Shown here piece by piece: positions 49,845 through 61,275 of a stretch of 64,000 bases of DNA. The DNA lies in the NCBI RefSeq assembly GCF_042453785.1, contig NC_091665.1, forward strand, positions 26,956,501 to 27,020,500, given 5' to 3'. Both the position numbers and the translations under genes were made by a program. The notes under the pieces are model-generated. The model had not been told where the DNA came from. It worked only from the letters and a program-made list of their open reading frames with translations, and ran no database searches. The DNA is from Malus domestica (Eukaryota > Streptophyta > Magnoliopsida > Rosales > Rosaceae). Each line of letters begins with the position of its first letter. Position 1 is the stretch's first letter.

Positions 49845-51989
49845 ATGAGTGGCATCAGACAAAGGACCCTCGGGGGTGGGGGTCAGCATGTTCTGGACTA
49901 TCTAAAACGAATGCAGGCAGACAATCCTACTTTCTTTTACGCAGTTCAGGGTGATAGTGATCACTCTAGTGGTAATATATTTTGGGTGGACGCAACAGCC
50001 AGGTTGAACTATACATATTTTGGAGATGCCGTTATATTTGACACTTCGTACAGGACAAACCGCTATAGGGTGCCGTTTGCCTCATTCTCTGGATTTAATC
50101 ATCATGGCCAGCCGGTGTTGTTTGGCTGTGCGTTAATTCTCAATGAGTCTGAGTCTTCCTTCGTATGGGTATTTCAAACTTGGCTCCATGCAATGGCTGG
50201 ATGCCTCCCTGTCTCTTTGACCACTGATCCAGATAGGCACATGCAAGTTGCAGTTGCGCAAGTTCTTCCTCAAACCCGCCATCGCTTCTGTAAGTGGGCC
50301 ATATTTAAAGAAACGCAAGAGAAGCTGGATCAGTTGTATCATTCTCATCCTACTTTCGAAACTGAATTTAAGAAGTGCATCAATGAGAGCGAGACAATTG
50401 ATGAGTTTGAGTCACATTGGCAATCATTGCTTGGAAGATACTACATCATGGATAATGAGTGGCTTCAGTCCATGTACAATGCTAGGCAACAGTGGGTCCC
50501 AGTTTACATGAAGGACACCTTTTTTGGAGAGTTTGCTGTAAATGAGGGAAGTGAAAGGTTAGCCTTGTTTTTTGATGGGTTTGTGAATGTATCCACTACC
50601 ATGCAGGTTTTGCTTAAGCAGTATGAGAAAGCTTTAGTTAGTTGGCATGAGATGGAACTAAAAGCAGATTATGACACTACTAGTACCATGCCAGTTCTGA
50701 AGACACCATCTCCTATGGAAAAACAAGCTGCAAACCTCTATACGAGGAGAGTATTTAAGAAGTTCCAGGAGGAGTTGGTTGAGACCATGGCAAATCCTGC
50801 AACCAAAATTAATGACTCAGGAACTGTTGCCACCTATCGAGTGGCCAAATTTGGGGAAGACCACAAGGCACATGCTGTTAGCTTCAATTCCTTTGAGATG
50901 AAAGCTAGTTGTAGTTGTCAAATGTTTGAATATTCGGGGATAATCTGTAGGCACATACTAGCAGTTTTTAGAGCAAAGAATGTTCTAACACTTCCTCCTC
51001 AATATGTATTGAAGCGATGGACAAGAAATGCCAAGAGTGGAGCTGGCGGAGCTATGCTGGATGAACGTGCTTCTGAATCACCAAGGAATTCTCGAGAATC
51101 GGTAACAGTTGGGTATAACAATTTACGTCAGGAAGCAATCAAATATGTAGAAGAGGGAGCAAAATCTATCCACATATACAATGTAGCGATGAATGCTCTA
51201 CAGGAAGCTGCTAAGAAAGTTGCTGCTACAAAGAATAAAGGTTCTGGAGCTACACAGGGTAGTTCCCTGGCCAATGGAGGTAGCCAAGAAATTCATGCGA
51301 CTGAAGCAAATGAAATGGCAGGGTATCAACCAACGGTAAATCTTGCACTTCAAAATCTGGTCTGTGCTAATATTGACATTAACCATTGTTGTTGTTGGTG
51401 GTGTTGTTCTGGTTATAATTATTGTTTTTTACGAGAATATCTTCCTCCCTCTCACACACACTGGGGTCATTTGGGAAGTTTCTGAACATGGAATAGAATA
51501 ATGTTAAGTGTAAAATCTTGTATTGCCTCTCAGGATTCTGGAAATTGTGGATATATTTTCTGAATTATTTGCTTATTCAGTAGTGTAGGTGCATGTAGGT
51601 ATTGAACTCTACAAATCAAGTTATAATGCATCTTTGCGTGTTCCCTGGTTACAAACTTCCAAACGTGGCAGTTCATCATGTTGATTCATGTCTGTAGCCA
51701 GAGAGGCCCAGATTTGAATTATGATACTTAGAATCTGATCATGACATATATGCTGCTTGTGTTTTCAGTATGATAGTGATATACCACGCCATTATTTCTG
51801 TTTACTAGTTATTTTCATCAGGATGAAAAGGAAAAGAAAATCCGCGAATTGTCTGCTGAGTTGGAGAACACCAACCAACGCTGTGAAGTTTATCGAGCAA
51901 ATCTGCTTGCTGTTCTACGAGATATGGAAGAGCAGAAGATGAAGCTTTCAGTGAAGGTTCAAAGTGCAAGGCTAAGTATGAAGGAGTGA
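49845..51989 (+). CDS. FRS9: FAR1-related sequence 9-like protein, no FAR1 DNA-binding domain
   Basis: Exons 49845-51335 and 51822-51989 (GT-AG, phase 0) give 552 residues, like Arabidopsis FRS9 (about 545), which I recall starting at the same MSGIRQRTLG sequence. The protein keeps the MULE transposase-derived core (VIFDTSYRTNRYRVPF, FNHHGQPVLFGCA), the SWIM zinc finger (CSCQMFEYSGIICRH) and the helical tail (IRELSAELENTNQRCEVYRA) but has no N-terminal FAR1 zinc finger. Codons just upstream of the ATG (DKFRSY) still align with the FRS5-type NYM region, so the start lies inside an ancestral ORF. Role by family: partner or modulator of other FAR1-type factors. That is inference. It is tandem to the FRS5-like gene and shares its intron position. 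Confidence 0.85.
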
Positions 51990-53959
51990 CTACTATTTGC
52001 AGGTGAAGCCCCGCCATTCTGTCTTCCCTTCTCAAGACCCTGCTGGTTCGACCACTGTCTTCTTTTTATCATCCGGCCTGCCAGGAGTCACTTGGAGAGA
52101 GCGGGAAGATGGATTTAGAGGCCGGTTGCCCTTGGGTGTGGGCAGTATTTGCATCTGAAACTCTCTCTTACTCGTGCACCCTAGAATTGTTTGAGAATTG
52201 TTGAGATTTCGTTGGATGGACCGTGCACCGAATATCTGCCATTAGCTGCGGAAAAAAGATCATTCATTAACATCTTAGCCACGGGTTAGCATCCTCTAAT
52301 GTCATGCCAGGAAGCTGTAACATTAGATCTTAACCGTCTTTAGTCATTTGTGACAGTTATTAGTTAATTTGTGACAAATTCTTGCTTTATTTTGATTTCG
52401 GATAATTAATAATCCACTTCAAATTTAACTTTGAAACCCTTTTTCTTTTTGTACTGTTTTCAATTTAAACCTTCCACAATAGTAGAGGGACGAACAAAGG
52501 GAGAAATTAAAGTTGAAAAACGAATAAAGATAATTTGGAATAAAAAAAATGAAAGTGAAAGGTGGGAAGGATAGAAGCAAGGCTTCCACAACACAATAAG
52601 AATTTCCGTACACTACTGCCTTTAGTTAGCAAGTGGCGACGTTTGAGTTTGAGTCCATTGCTTCCTTGTTAACCCTTCCATTCGAGTAGCGAATTATTCT
52701 GATTTCTGACTTCCTTTGCGTTTACTAACAATTATAATAAAAAATAAAATAAAAAGTATGTTAGTCTCATATCACCAGTGTTTGAAATTTCTTCGACACG
52801 GTCGATATTTCCAAGTTAAAAATGAAAAAATCAGAGAAAGATATGAAAAGGAGGGTGAAGTCTAAACTTCACTTCATATTGAAGAAACTCTTGAATTTCA
52901 ACTAAAATTGATAGATTTCGTCGTTATTTTCGATATATAGGTTAAATATCGTAGAAACTCTTATATTTCGTCTAAACCAGTGTTTGACATTACCAAAAGT
53001 TTCATTTTAAATTTTCATCATTTCCATGGAAAGCAACCGATATCGATTATATTGATATATCTATCGATATTTTCATAAATTTGCATATCGATATTTTAAA
53101 CATTGCATGTTAATACCTATAAATATTCTAGCACTAGGTGCTGCGAGGCATATTACATTGGATTTTGAACATTGAAAATGAAATTTGAGTTTGATAACTT
53201 TTGTAAATGCTTACTTAATTATAAGCGAGAAGTTTTAGGTTTGCATATTGAAAATGACGAGCTTAGCTTCAACTTTTACAAAGATGTTCACAAGACCCGT
53301 AACTATGGAAATCACAGTGACCACGCCACCTGTGACAGTTGTTCTACTTGTCCACATTTCTTCTGCTTCTTTTTGCTTTGTCTTTATAAAGATAAAAATA
53401 AAGAAGCTTCCATAGAAATCCATGCTTCTGCTTCTTTTGAAGTTTCTGAAAGAAAGAGCATTCCTTGATACTCTAGGATGATTAAGTGGAAAACCATTTA
53501 CAAGTTTCCTATTCTCAAGCACCAATATTTAAATCTTTAAGATGAAGATAAATCACAGTTTCACGTGTGTGCATATTTTGTCTTTTAATCGTTTTAACAA
53601 ACTACTTTATATATGTGTCAGACTGTGATTTATTGATAAAGAGAAATGATTCTTTACATATAAGGAGTGGATGAGTGTTCTTATAATAATATTGTTAGGG
53701 TTTTAAGTCAATAATCTCCATTACTAGGAATGCTAATCTTAATCCAATAATTTAGGCAATAGCCAAAAACAGCATCCTTCCACAGAACCAGATTCCAAAG
53801 GGAATGCTTTCTTTGATCCCTCCCTCTAAGTCCCAACTCACCCTAATTATTTGATCAAGGTGACCAATTTGTTATTCTCCACTTGTGAAATTTAAGCAAA
53901 GAATCTTTACCTTAGCCACAAAACTGTTGAAAACCCCCCTTTTTTAATCTCCATATAAC
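51990..53959. other. Spacer with repeat fragment
   Basis: About 52.77-53.11 kb is rich in ATCGATATTTT/GATATCGAT motifs like those in the hAT-like element at 55.6-56.1 kb, probably a diverged relative. Plus- and minus-strand ORFs near 53.17-53.53 kb (98 and 96 codons) overlap each other and show no domain. I do not call them genes. Confidence 0.45.
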
Positions 53960-53967
53960 TATATAAG
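53960..53967 (+). promoter_or_regulatory. TATA box of DC1-domain gene
   Basis: TATATAA within CTATATAAGCATCC, 61 bp before the start codon. A transcription start about 30 bp downstream would leave a leader of roughly 25-30 bases. Confidence 0.6.
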
Positions 53968-54020
53968 CATCCCTAACTTAGAAACTTGAGATTTACCAAG
54001 AAAATTTGGAGAAAAAAAAA

Positions 54021-54746
54021 ATGAAGATTGACAAGGAAATCTCTCACCCCATCCACCTAAAACACAAGCTAAAGATCGAATACACTGAGATCCCGTTCCA
54101 CTGCGACGGGTGCAAAGAAGCCGGAATTGGCCTCAAATACAAGTGCCAGCAATGTGAATTTGATTTGCACAAGGCATGCGCTGTGGCTTCTCCAACCATC
54201 ACCCATCCCTTCTACAACAAATGTGAGTTTCAGTTTCTTTACAGCCCACCGGGCGCTGCAAGGAGAGTGTGTGATGCGTGTAGGAAGGATGTTCTAGGGT
54301 TTGTGTACCACTGCAGGAGGTGTGGTTTTGATCTGCACCCTTGTTGCGCAAACCTCCCACAAGTCCTGGATGACGGGGAGCGCAACTTTTACTTGTACCT
54401 CAAGTTATCGAGCGCTTGTCATCAGTGTGGAGGCAAGGGGCATGGTTGGTGTTATAGGTCAGAATGCAAGACGTATAATCTTCATGTGTCATGTGTGAAG
54501 GAGCTGCTTGTGGAGAGCTGGCAAGCCAAGTATCTCAATGTGGACAAGAACAAGGTTAGGGAAATGCAGACGAGGATCCCGAGCCTGAAGGGGACGCTGA
54601 AAAGCCACCACGGCGGAGGGAGAGGTGGGAAGGTCAGAAAGTGTTGCGAGATAGCTGGTGGCGCTGTTCGCGTCATTGTCTCTGCCATACTCGGAGATCC
54701 TACTGCCCTAATAGGCGCCGCTGTTGGCGGTTTCATATCCAAGTAG
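54021..54746 (+). CDS. DC1-domain (cysteine/histidine-rich C1) protein
   Basis: Single-exon protein of 241 residues. Three divergent C1-like zinc-binding modules follow one another: the first from about residue 9 (HPIHLKHKLKI, FHCDGCKEAG, YKCQQCEFDLHKAC), the second from about 62 (HPFYN, CDACRKDVLG, YHCRRCGFDLHPCC) and a degenerate third (CHQCGGKG, LHVSC). The C-terminus is basic (GGGRGGKVRKCC) and then hydrophobic and Gly/Ala-rich (LIGAAVGGFISK), which might contact membrane. The start is the ATG at 54021, because the frame only extends upstream to a TTG. Plant DC1 proteins are often stress- or hormone-responsive, but biochemical roles are mostly unknown, and I assign none. Confidence 0.9.
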   Translation: MKIDKEISHPIHLKHKLKIEYTEIPFHCDGCKEAGIGLKYKCQQCEFDLHKACAVASPTITHPFYNKCEFQFLYSPPGAARRVCDACRKDVLGFVYHCRRCGFDLHPCCANLPQVLDDGERNFYLYLKLSSACHQCGGKGHGWCYRSECKTYNLHVSCVKELLVESWQAKYLNVDKNKVREMQTRIPSLKGTLKSHHGGGRGGKVRKCCEIAGGAVRVIVSAILGDPTALIGAAVGGFISK

Positions 54747-55613
54747 AAAAGTGCAGAAAATGGAAAACAAGTACATGTTTAGTATGTCACGTAACATGTT
54801 ATATCTGTTCGTCATGTTGTTCTGTTTTACTTATTACTTTGTTACATGTTAAGTTTACGTACTGTGTGAATGATTAGGACTGTGCCCTCCAAATCTGCAT
54901 ATTTCATTATCTGTAAAAAATAAAAACGTATGTTTAGATTTGAATTGTTTTTATCTTTACACAAGCGACATTCTATATTAAATTCGTCTAAATTAGGATA
55001 GAGATTAAACATAAGTGCAGAAGAGAGAGCATGCCGCTCTAGCCAACTTGATTAATTTCAGGTCTGCAAATTGTCTTTTCTTAGTCCAATATATTAACGT
55101 CCGGAACTAAAAAAGGGAGCTTGAAAAGTTTGGAAGGACTCCTACATTCAAGTGACAATAGTGATATTAGGGGAGCATGAATCAAACACAAAACTTCGAA
55201 TTGAGAGATGAATATTTTTAACACTTTAAATTACACGTCTGATCTTGTTTTTTTTTTAACATTGTTAAAATCTAGAAAAACTTGCTCATTCGGACCGTGT
55301 TGAATGCCAAATTTTCCCTTATTTCAGAATATTAAACCTCGTTAATTTGCCTTTGAAATTCCTGACGCCTTCTGCAATGACCTCTTCTGGTTCTAGTTCG
55401 AGAGGAAACGGCACTCAATGTTGCTCAGAAGTTTCCTATAAACACAAAAGAAGACCAAAAACGTTTTGGGCTTTTAGGGATTTGATTGATTAATATTTCC
55501 TGCAGAAAAGATTGACCTTTTTAAGACATTATAATGTTCTGGAATTTTGACTTCTGAAAAGTATCTGTTCTAACTCGTTTACGTTCAGCGACCAAATCCG
55601 TTCGGTTTAATTC
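54747..55613. other. Spacer, no gene seen
   Basis: DC1 gene 3' flank, then AT-rich DNA with no recognised feature. Confidence 0.5.
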
Positions 55614-55621
55614 CTGGTAAT

Positions 55622-56115
55622 TAAGATCTAAAATATAGATATTATTTTGATATTTTTATTAAAATTTCTGTGTTTTTGGACTATCGATATTTTAGACTTT
55701 GATAGAAATTCTATGTGGTACTAAGTCACGCATGTATCTTACTATGCAATGTATAAAGTGTAAAATAATGTACTAATTCATTATATATAAATGATTATGG
55801 TGTGTTTAAACTTCTTTCATTAATTACTACATATTTTCTACACTCACAATATTTGTCAGCTCGCTATATAATCAACTTAAATCAGTTAAATCCATCATGC
55901 AATGCATTTCCTTCCAATTTTTTGTGATAAATTAATAGATAATTGATTAAATAAACATCCTGCAAAGTTTCAATAAAAATTTCCAAGTTTTTCTTACAAC
56001 TTTCGTGGTTTTTATTTAATTTTTATCAATATCGATAATATCCCGATATTTCCATCGAAATTTCTATGTTTTTGGACTACCGATATTTTCGATATCATCG
56101 ATATTTTAGACCTTG
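55622..56115. mobile_element. Non-autonomous hAT-like element
   Basis: 494 bp. Termini TAAGATCTAAAATAT (left) and CAAGGTCTAAAATAT (right, other strand) form imperfect inverted repeats. The flanks CTGGTAAT (55614-55621) and CTGGTAAC (56116-56123) are an 8-bp duplication with one mismatch. The ends are rich in ATCGATATTTT motifs. Termini resemble those of the element at 2723-3246. Confidence 0.7.
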
Positions 56116-56275
56116 CTGGTAACACAAGAAAAGGAAGAACATTGATAAATACGAACCACACAAATAGAAACATTGTACGATGAACATAAGGTCAAAGCCC
56201 CAGTTTTAGATGGAAAATTGAAATTCCCTTTTCTTTAATTTTGGTAATTTCCTATCAGATTCCTTGGTCAACAAA

Positions 56276-56318
56276 TGTATGTATATATATATATGTGTAT
56301 ATACACACACACATACAT
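56276..56318. repeat. (TA)n/(CA)n microsatellite upstream of lectin kinase
   Basis: A TATG/TA tract passes into a short CA tract about 150-190 bp before the start codon of the lectin receptor kinase. It could double as TATA-like sequence. Confidence 0.8.
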
Positions 56319-56466
56319 GCTACAATATACAGAAGTAGAAAGCAAAGAAAAAAGAAGCTTACTTTGATCATCTTCTGCAGATAACGTGCATCTGTTTCCT
56401 CTCGGCTTTCGTTAGCTCAATCTTCGTGTTACCTCGCCCGATTTGTAAATCAAAATCGACGAGAAA

Positions 56467-58670
56467 ATGAGGTGCTCGAAAAGAATGTTAATTACCTTCC
56501 TAGTTGCCTCTTTTGCCATAATGCTGCATTATGCTGCCATAGGCGCCGCAGCAGCGGAAGGAGCCAAGCCGAAAGATTTCCCTTTTCTTATATTTGATGA
56601 AAAAACTGACCAAAATACCTTCCACTTTACACAACATTCTTCAATTGATAAAGGGGCGCTTCAGTTAACCCCAGACAGCTTGAACCCGCAAGACTCCAAA
56701 GAAAACAAGTCTGGTCGGATTATGTACCAGAGACCTTACAGACTATGGCTTTCTGACATCTACAACGATGATGATGTTGTGGCCTCCTTCAACTCAACTT
56801 TCCTCATCAACGTCTACCGCGAGAAAGACTGGGACGCTGGTGAGGGGTTAGCTTTTCTTATAGCTTCGGATATTCATGTACCTGAACAGAGTCAAGGGCA
56901 GTGGCTAGGCCTCACGAATTCCAGCACCGATGGTAAAGCCACAAACCACTTCGTTGCTGTTGAATTCGACACGGAGAAGCAAGATTTCGATCCTGATGCC
57001 AACCACATTGGACTCAACATCAACTCTGTAAAATCAAACAAGACTGTTTCTCTCAAGCCTTTGGGCATTGAGATATCGCCAGAGACACCCACCAACTACA
57101 GTGTTTGGGTGGATTACAATGGTAGGTCCAAAGTCCTCGAAGTCTACATGGCTAAAGACTCTCTAACCAACCCGGCAACCAAGCCTCTGACACCACTTCT
57201 AAGGGAGACAATAAATTTGAGGGAGTATCTCAAAAAGGAGTCCTACTTCGGATTTGCTGGTTCCACGGGCACCTCAGCAGTTCAGCTAAACTGCGTTTTG
57301 AAATGGGATCTGAAGGTGGAGGAATTTCACCCTAGAAAAGATTTGACTTGGTTGAAAATTGCTGTCGGGGTTGGTGTCCCAGTAACAAGTTTGCTACTAG
57401 TCTCTGCAGTTTGGCTGGGAGTTGGATATTCAAACAAAAGGAAAAGAACCAGGATTGAGGAGTCCAGTGTTCTAGGGAAACTGAAGAGGTTGCCAGGGAT
57501 GCCTAGGGAGTTCAAGTACAAGGAGCTCAAGGAGGCTACCAATAATTTCCATGAGAGCATGAGACTGGGGCAAGGCGGATTTGGCATTGTTTACAGAGGA
57601 TCTCTGCGTGATAAAGATCATGCAAATACCAACTCCTCTGCAGAAATTGCTGTCAAGAAATTCTCTCGGGACAACATCAAAGGCAAAGACGATTTCATGG
57701 CTGAGCTCACCATAATTCACCGCCTTCGCCACAAACATCTTGTCCGATTAGTGGGTATGTAATTTTCAAGTTTTAACTACTTTTCCTAAATTTTTGTTGC
57801 ATATGCAGCTCAATCAATGATTCAATATGAATGAAAACCATGTTCTAATACAAGTATTGCCATACAGGATGGTGCTATGAGAAAGGGAAACTTCTTTTAG
57901 TCTACGATTTCATGCCAAATGGCAGTGTTGATAAACACCTCTACGAAGCTTCCAGCCAGAATACACTGAATTGGAAACACCGATGCAAGATCCTAGCTGG
58001 TGTGGCATCAGCATTGCATTACCTGCAAAATGAGTACGACCAAAAAGTGGTGCACCGTGACCTCAAGGCCAGCAACATCATGCTTGACTCAGACTTCAAT
58101 GCCCGCCTGGGAGACTTTGGCCTTGCCCGAGCCTTGGATCAAGAGAGGAACTCATATGCTGAACTAGAACTAGCTGGAGTCCCGGGCACCATGGGCTATG
58201 TTGCTCCAGAGTGCTTCCACACAGGGAAGGCTACTCCAGAATCTGATGTGTTCGGTTTTGGGGCAGTGGTGCTTGAAATTGTATGTGGTAGAAGTCCTGG
58301 GATTAAGATTCTTCGTGAACACCAGCAGTATTCGCTGGTCGATTGGGTGTGGATGTTGCATCGAGAAGGGCGTATTGAAGAAGCAGTAGATGAGCGGCTC
58401 AAAAACGATTATGTGTTTGATGAAGCAATTAAGCTTCTACTTCTCGGGTTGGCATGTTCACATCCGATTGCCAGAGAGAGGCCTCAAACACAGGCGGTTT
58501 GCCAGATCATATCTGGAACCATGCCGGCCCCTAGTGTACCTCCATTCAAGCCCGCTTTCACGTGGTCTTCCATGGCTACTGCCTACAGCAGCACTGAGAC
58601 CGTGAGTACACTTTCTAACATCATTCTTTCTAGCATTACAGTGTCTTCCTCAATCACGGAAGAACATTGA
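56467..58670 (+). CDS. L-type lectin-domain receptor-like kinase (S.5-like)
   Basis: Plasma-membrane receptor kinase. Exons 56467-57754 and 57868-58670 (GT-AG) join in frame to 696 residues. The signal peptide is about 1-32. A legume-lectin ectodomain runs from about 36 to 285 (FHFTQHSSID, AVEFDTEKQDFDPDANHIGL, YSVWVDYNG). The transmembrane helix is around 300-320 (VGVGVPVTSLLLVSAVWLGV). The kinase domain starts near 360, with GQGGFG (368), VKK lysine (about 394), HRDLKASN (493), DFG (512) and an APECFHTGKAT activation-segment end, so it should be active. The Ser/Thr-rich tail is short. The wording around RLPGMPREFKYKELKEATNN and PGTMGYVAPECF recalls Arabidopsis LecRK-S.5. Ligand unknown; the family acts in immunity and development. 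An intron inside the kinase domain is unusual, since many of these genes are intronless. Confidence 0.92.
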
Positions 58671-59376
58671 ATTTAACAGCATTGCAATGGCTTCAGCTCA
58701 TCCCTAGACTAGTTTTTAAAGTCCTAGGAAGGCAAGGTTAACCAGCCATAGCAAGTGTTCTTACTGTATATAGCATCCTCTTGCATTAAGATTGGAGGAT
58801 TTTTAAATAAGAATACCTCATAAGATTCTGTTTATCGATCCTGCTAATTGTGCTAAGAATTTTTTAAAGATTCTATTTAACAAGCCTGCTAATTGTGCTA
58901 GATTTTACATAAGTCCATTGGTTAGAATACCTCATGATATTCTATTTAAAGAGCCTTGTAATTGTGCTAACAATTTTTTAAAGATTCTAACTGAAATCAA
59001 TAAAATTGCAGCATCAATTGTTCCTTCAGAACCTTAAACTCTCTCAATTAATCTCATCAATAGTGTTATACCCGGGAGATTAGGTAATTTTCAGCCAAAG
59101 CTGCAAAAAAAGTTGTTAACCGAGGACCGGTTTCATCAATCGTGCAGAAATAAAACTATGGCCTAATGTTGTAGCTTTCGGTTCCTAAACGAAGAAATGA
59201 AAAAACATATGAAGTTCTAACAGATGGCACTTGATAGAAGAAAGACTATATATTGAACCATATTTAAGTTCAATTCACCTAATATATTGAAAATGCAATG
59301 CCAAACTAAGCTACAACACAAGAAAACGAAAATCAAAGGATAGAAAAATCAAACTCTAGTACCTTGAGCCTATTCT
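58671..59376. other. Convergent spacer with a small tandem duplication
   Basis: Between the plus-strand lectin kinase and the minus-strand mTERF gene. Blocks at about 58810-58875 and 58926-58990 repeat each other (GAATACCTCAT, TAATTGTGCTAA, TTTTTTAAAGATTCTA), spaced 116 bp apart, with a partial third block between them. No gene seen. Confidence 0.6.
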
Positions 59377-60364
59377 TCAAACCAAACCAAACTTCGTTAC
59401 GAACTTGTTTTGATTACAGTTCAGCATTTCACTCAAGCTACAATCAGTTGTAGTCTGTTTCAAAAGCTTGTGTCGCCGCTCCACTCTTTTCTTCAAACCA
59501 TGGCGGAAGAAGTCAGGATAATCAGCGACTTCATTAATTCGTCTCCCCATTACCTCTACCAAGTACCTGATTCTCGGCTCTAAAGAGTTGTGGATGCTTT
59601 TGATCAGAATGCGTGGATAACCAGACACCAAAGCCGTTATCTGGCCATCTTCAAATCCACTTCTCTTTAAATATTCGAAATTGGGTCTCAGAATCTTGTC
59701 CACGTCTCTACATAACACTTCTGGAAAGTTCATTACCACTGTCTGAAGACCCTGCTCTGTGAGGCCTACTGATTTCAAAAACTCTGCTGTAGGGCGCAAT
59801 CTTTTGTCAATGCTATAACCCATGATAAACGGATTCTTTACCAGTACTTTTCCAATCATCCCTTCTCTGGAAAGGCCAAGATTAGCAAGAAATTTTACAA
59901 TTTCAGACAGCTTTGCTTCAATGCTGTAGCTGATGAGCCTCGGATTGAGCAAAATCATTTTTCCAAGTTGCTTTTGGGGAATTCCCAGTGCCTCAAAGAA
60001 GCCCAAAAGCGGACAAAGCTTCTCTTCCACACTGTGGGACAGAATGTGTGGGAATTTGGCAATGGAAGACGCAACTTCATGCGGTTTGGCACCAAGCGTG
60101 GTAAGGCACTCAACCGTAGGAATAAGCTTCTCATGGAGAGCCAAAGTAAGTATCTTGGGGCACTTTGAAACAACAAAGGGCAGCTTTCTCTCCTGAATGC
60201 CAATACTCTTCAAATAAGCCCAATTCTCGGAGGATCTTTCTGCTTGCGCATTCTGGAGACTCGCACTTTTTGAGCATATCCTGAATGCTCTTATCATCAA
60301 AACCTTTATCCCGGAAGAACCACATGATACCAGAACTACCATTTTGGGTAGTGCTGGTTTCCAT
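59377..60364 (-). CDS. MTERF6: mTERF6-like organellar transcription termination factor, apparent frameshift
   Basis: Organelle nucleic-acid-binding protein. Arabidopsis mTERF6 (PDE191) acts in plastids and mitochondria in transcription termination and RNA maturation. The long frame (from 60342) carries a chain of ~30-residue mTERF helical repeats with the usual proline-containing L/V..P pattern (FVVSKCPKILTL, MILLNPRLISYS, VVMNFPEVLCR, LVSGYPRILIKS) and ends in FGLV. The family N-terminus (NGSSGIMWFFRDKGFDD) is present too, but in another frame, starting at 60364 (METSTTQNG). The two meet near 60258-60268, where one extra base, or two missing, separates KKC from LQNAQAERSSENW. No splice solution is evident. 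Either a recent null allele, an assembly error, or use of the ATG at 60342, which would give an unrelated start. The gene is single-exon and divergent from the PPR gene. Confidence 0.85.
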
Positions 60365-61275
60365 TATCCCCCTAAAACATATGAAACACATCAAGCCCAA
60401 GCTACATTTACAGGTTCATATAAACCCAGAAAACCTAATGTTGTAGTGAAATAAGTAAAAATCAACATTCAATAGTGGGTCTGGCTACAGTACGAACACT
60501 AACTCAATACGAACACCTGAAAATATCATCGTCATGGCCCGGTGTGTAGCACCACTTCAAGTTCAAGGGTATACTACACCATCTGATTGGTCTAATACAC
60601 CGTCTGATGGATCATTTTATAGGTGTTCGTACTTAATACGTGTTTATAATGTAAATAAACCGCATTAAGCAAAGGACCATGATGAAAATAAACAAATTCA
60701 GTGGATGGGAAGTCATAGAAACTAACAAACTAAACACTGCCATAGAATAATACTATCAAATTATTAATGCACAGACACGGGTTAGGCCAGTTGGCCAGGA
60801 CAGTGTGCCCGCGGTCTGGCACTCAGAGTTCGAAACCCCTGTACCATAGAATTCAATCAAACAAGCATTCTTTCTCGGCTGAATTTAGCAAATATATACA
60901 TATATATACACACACATACAGTGAGAGTCACATACATAGCTATGATTCAATCAGTTTCAGCAAAAGGGAATAGCAAAAGAGAGACACTTTGCAGTTATTC
61001 CGGCAGCCACCGATAATTCACAGGCAGCGGCAGTGAGGAATTAACAAGGAGAAAGCCAAAGCCTTATTTGTTGGTTTTACCTCTCTCCCCCCATTTCAAG
61101 CAGTGGAGAAATGAAATTCCTCATTTACCCTCGATGTATTCTAAAATAACAAATATATCCTCGCTAGCACAGTCTCTCTCGGTTCGAATTAAAACCCCCA
61201 AAACCACTCTCTCTTAAACCCTAACCAGAAACTCAAAAGATCGTAACTTTATCGATCAGAAATCTCTGTGGGGCC
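60365..61275. other. Divergent upstream region of mTERF6 and PPR genes
   Basis: About 0.9 kb shared by the two 5' ends. A possible MITE at about 60.48-60.66 kb has AATACGAACACCTGAAAA mirrored by AGTACGAACACCTATAAAA on the other strand. A TA/CA microsatellite lies near 60.89-60.92 kb. The last ~80 bp (CTCTCTTAAACCCTAACC) look like a plant organellar-gene leader; AAACCCTAA is the telo-box motif common upstream of such genes. Confidence 0.5.

Noticed and set aside
40855-51989. The two FRS genes as live Mutator-like transposons
   Set aside because: No terminal inverted repeats or target duplications surround them, and the sequence matches conserved host FAR1-related genes in a syntenic order.
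49845-51989. FRS9-like gene as a truncated pseudogene of FRS5
   Set aside because: The frame is clean, the intron is shared and the C-terminus intact, and I recall the same domain-less form in Arabidopsis, so it looks like an established gene.
53172-53525. Overlapping ORFs of 98 and 96 codons as small genes
   Set aside because: They oppose each other, have no domain, no clear leader, and lie in repeat-derived sequence.
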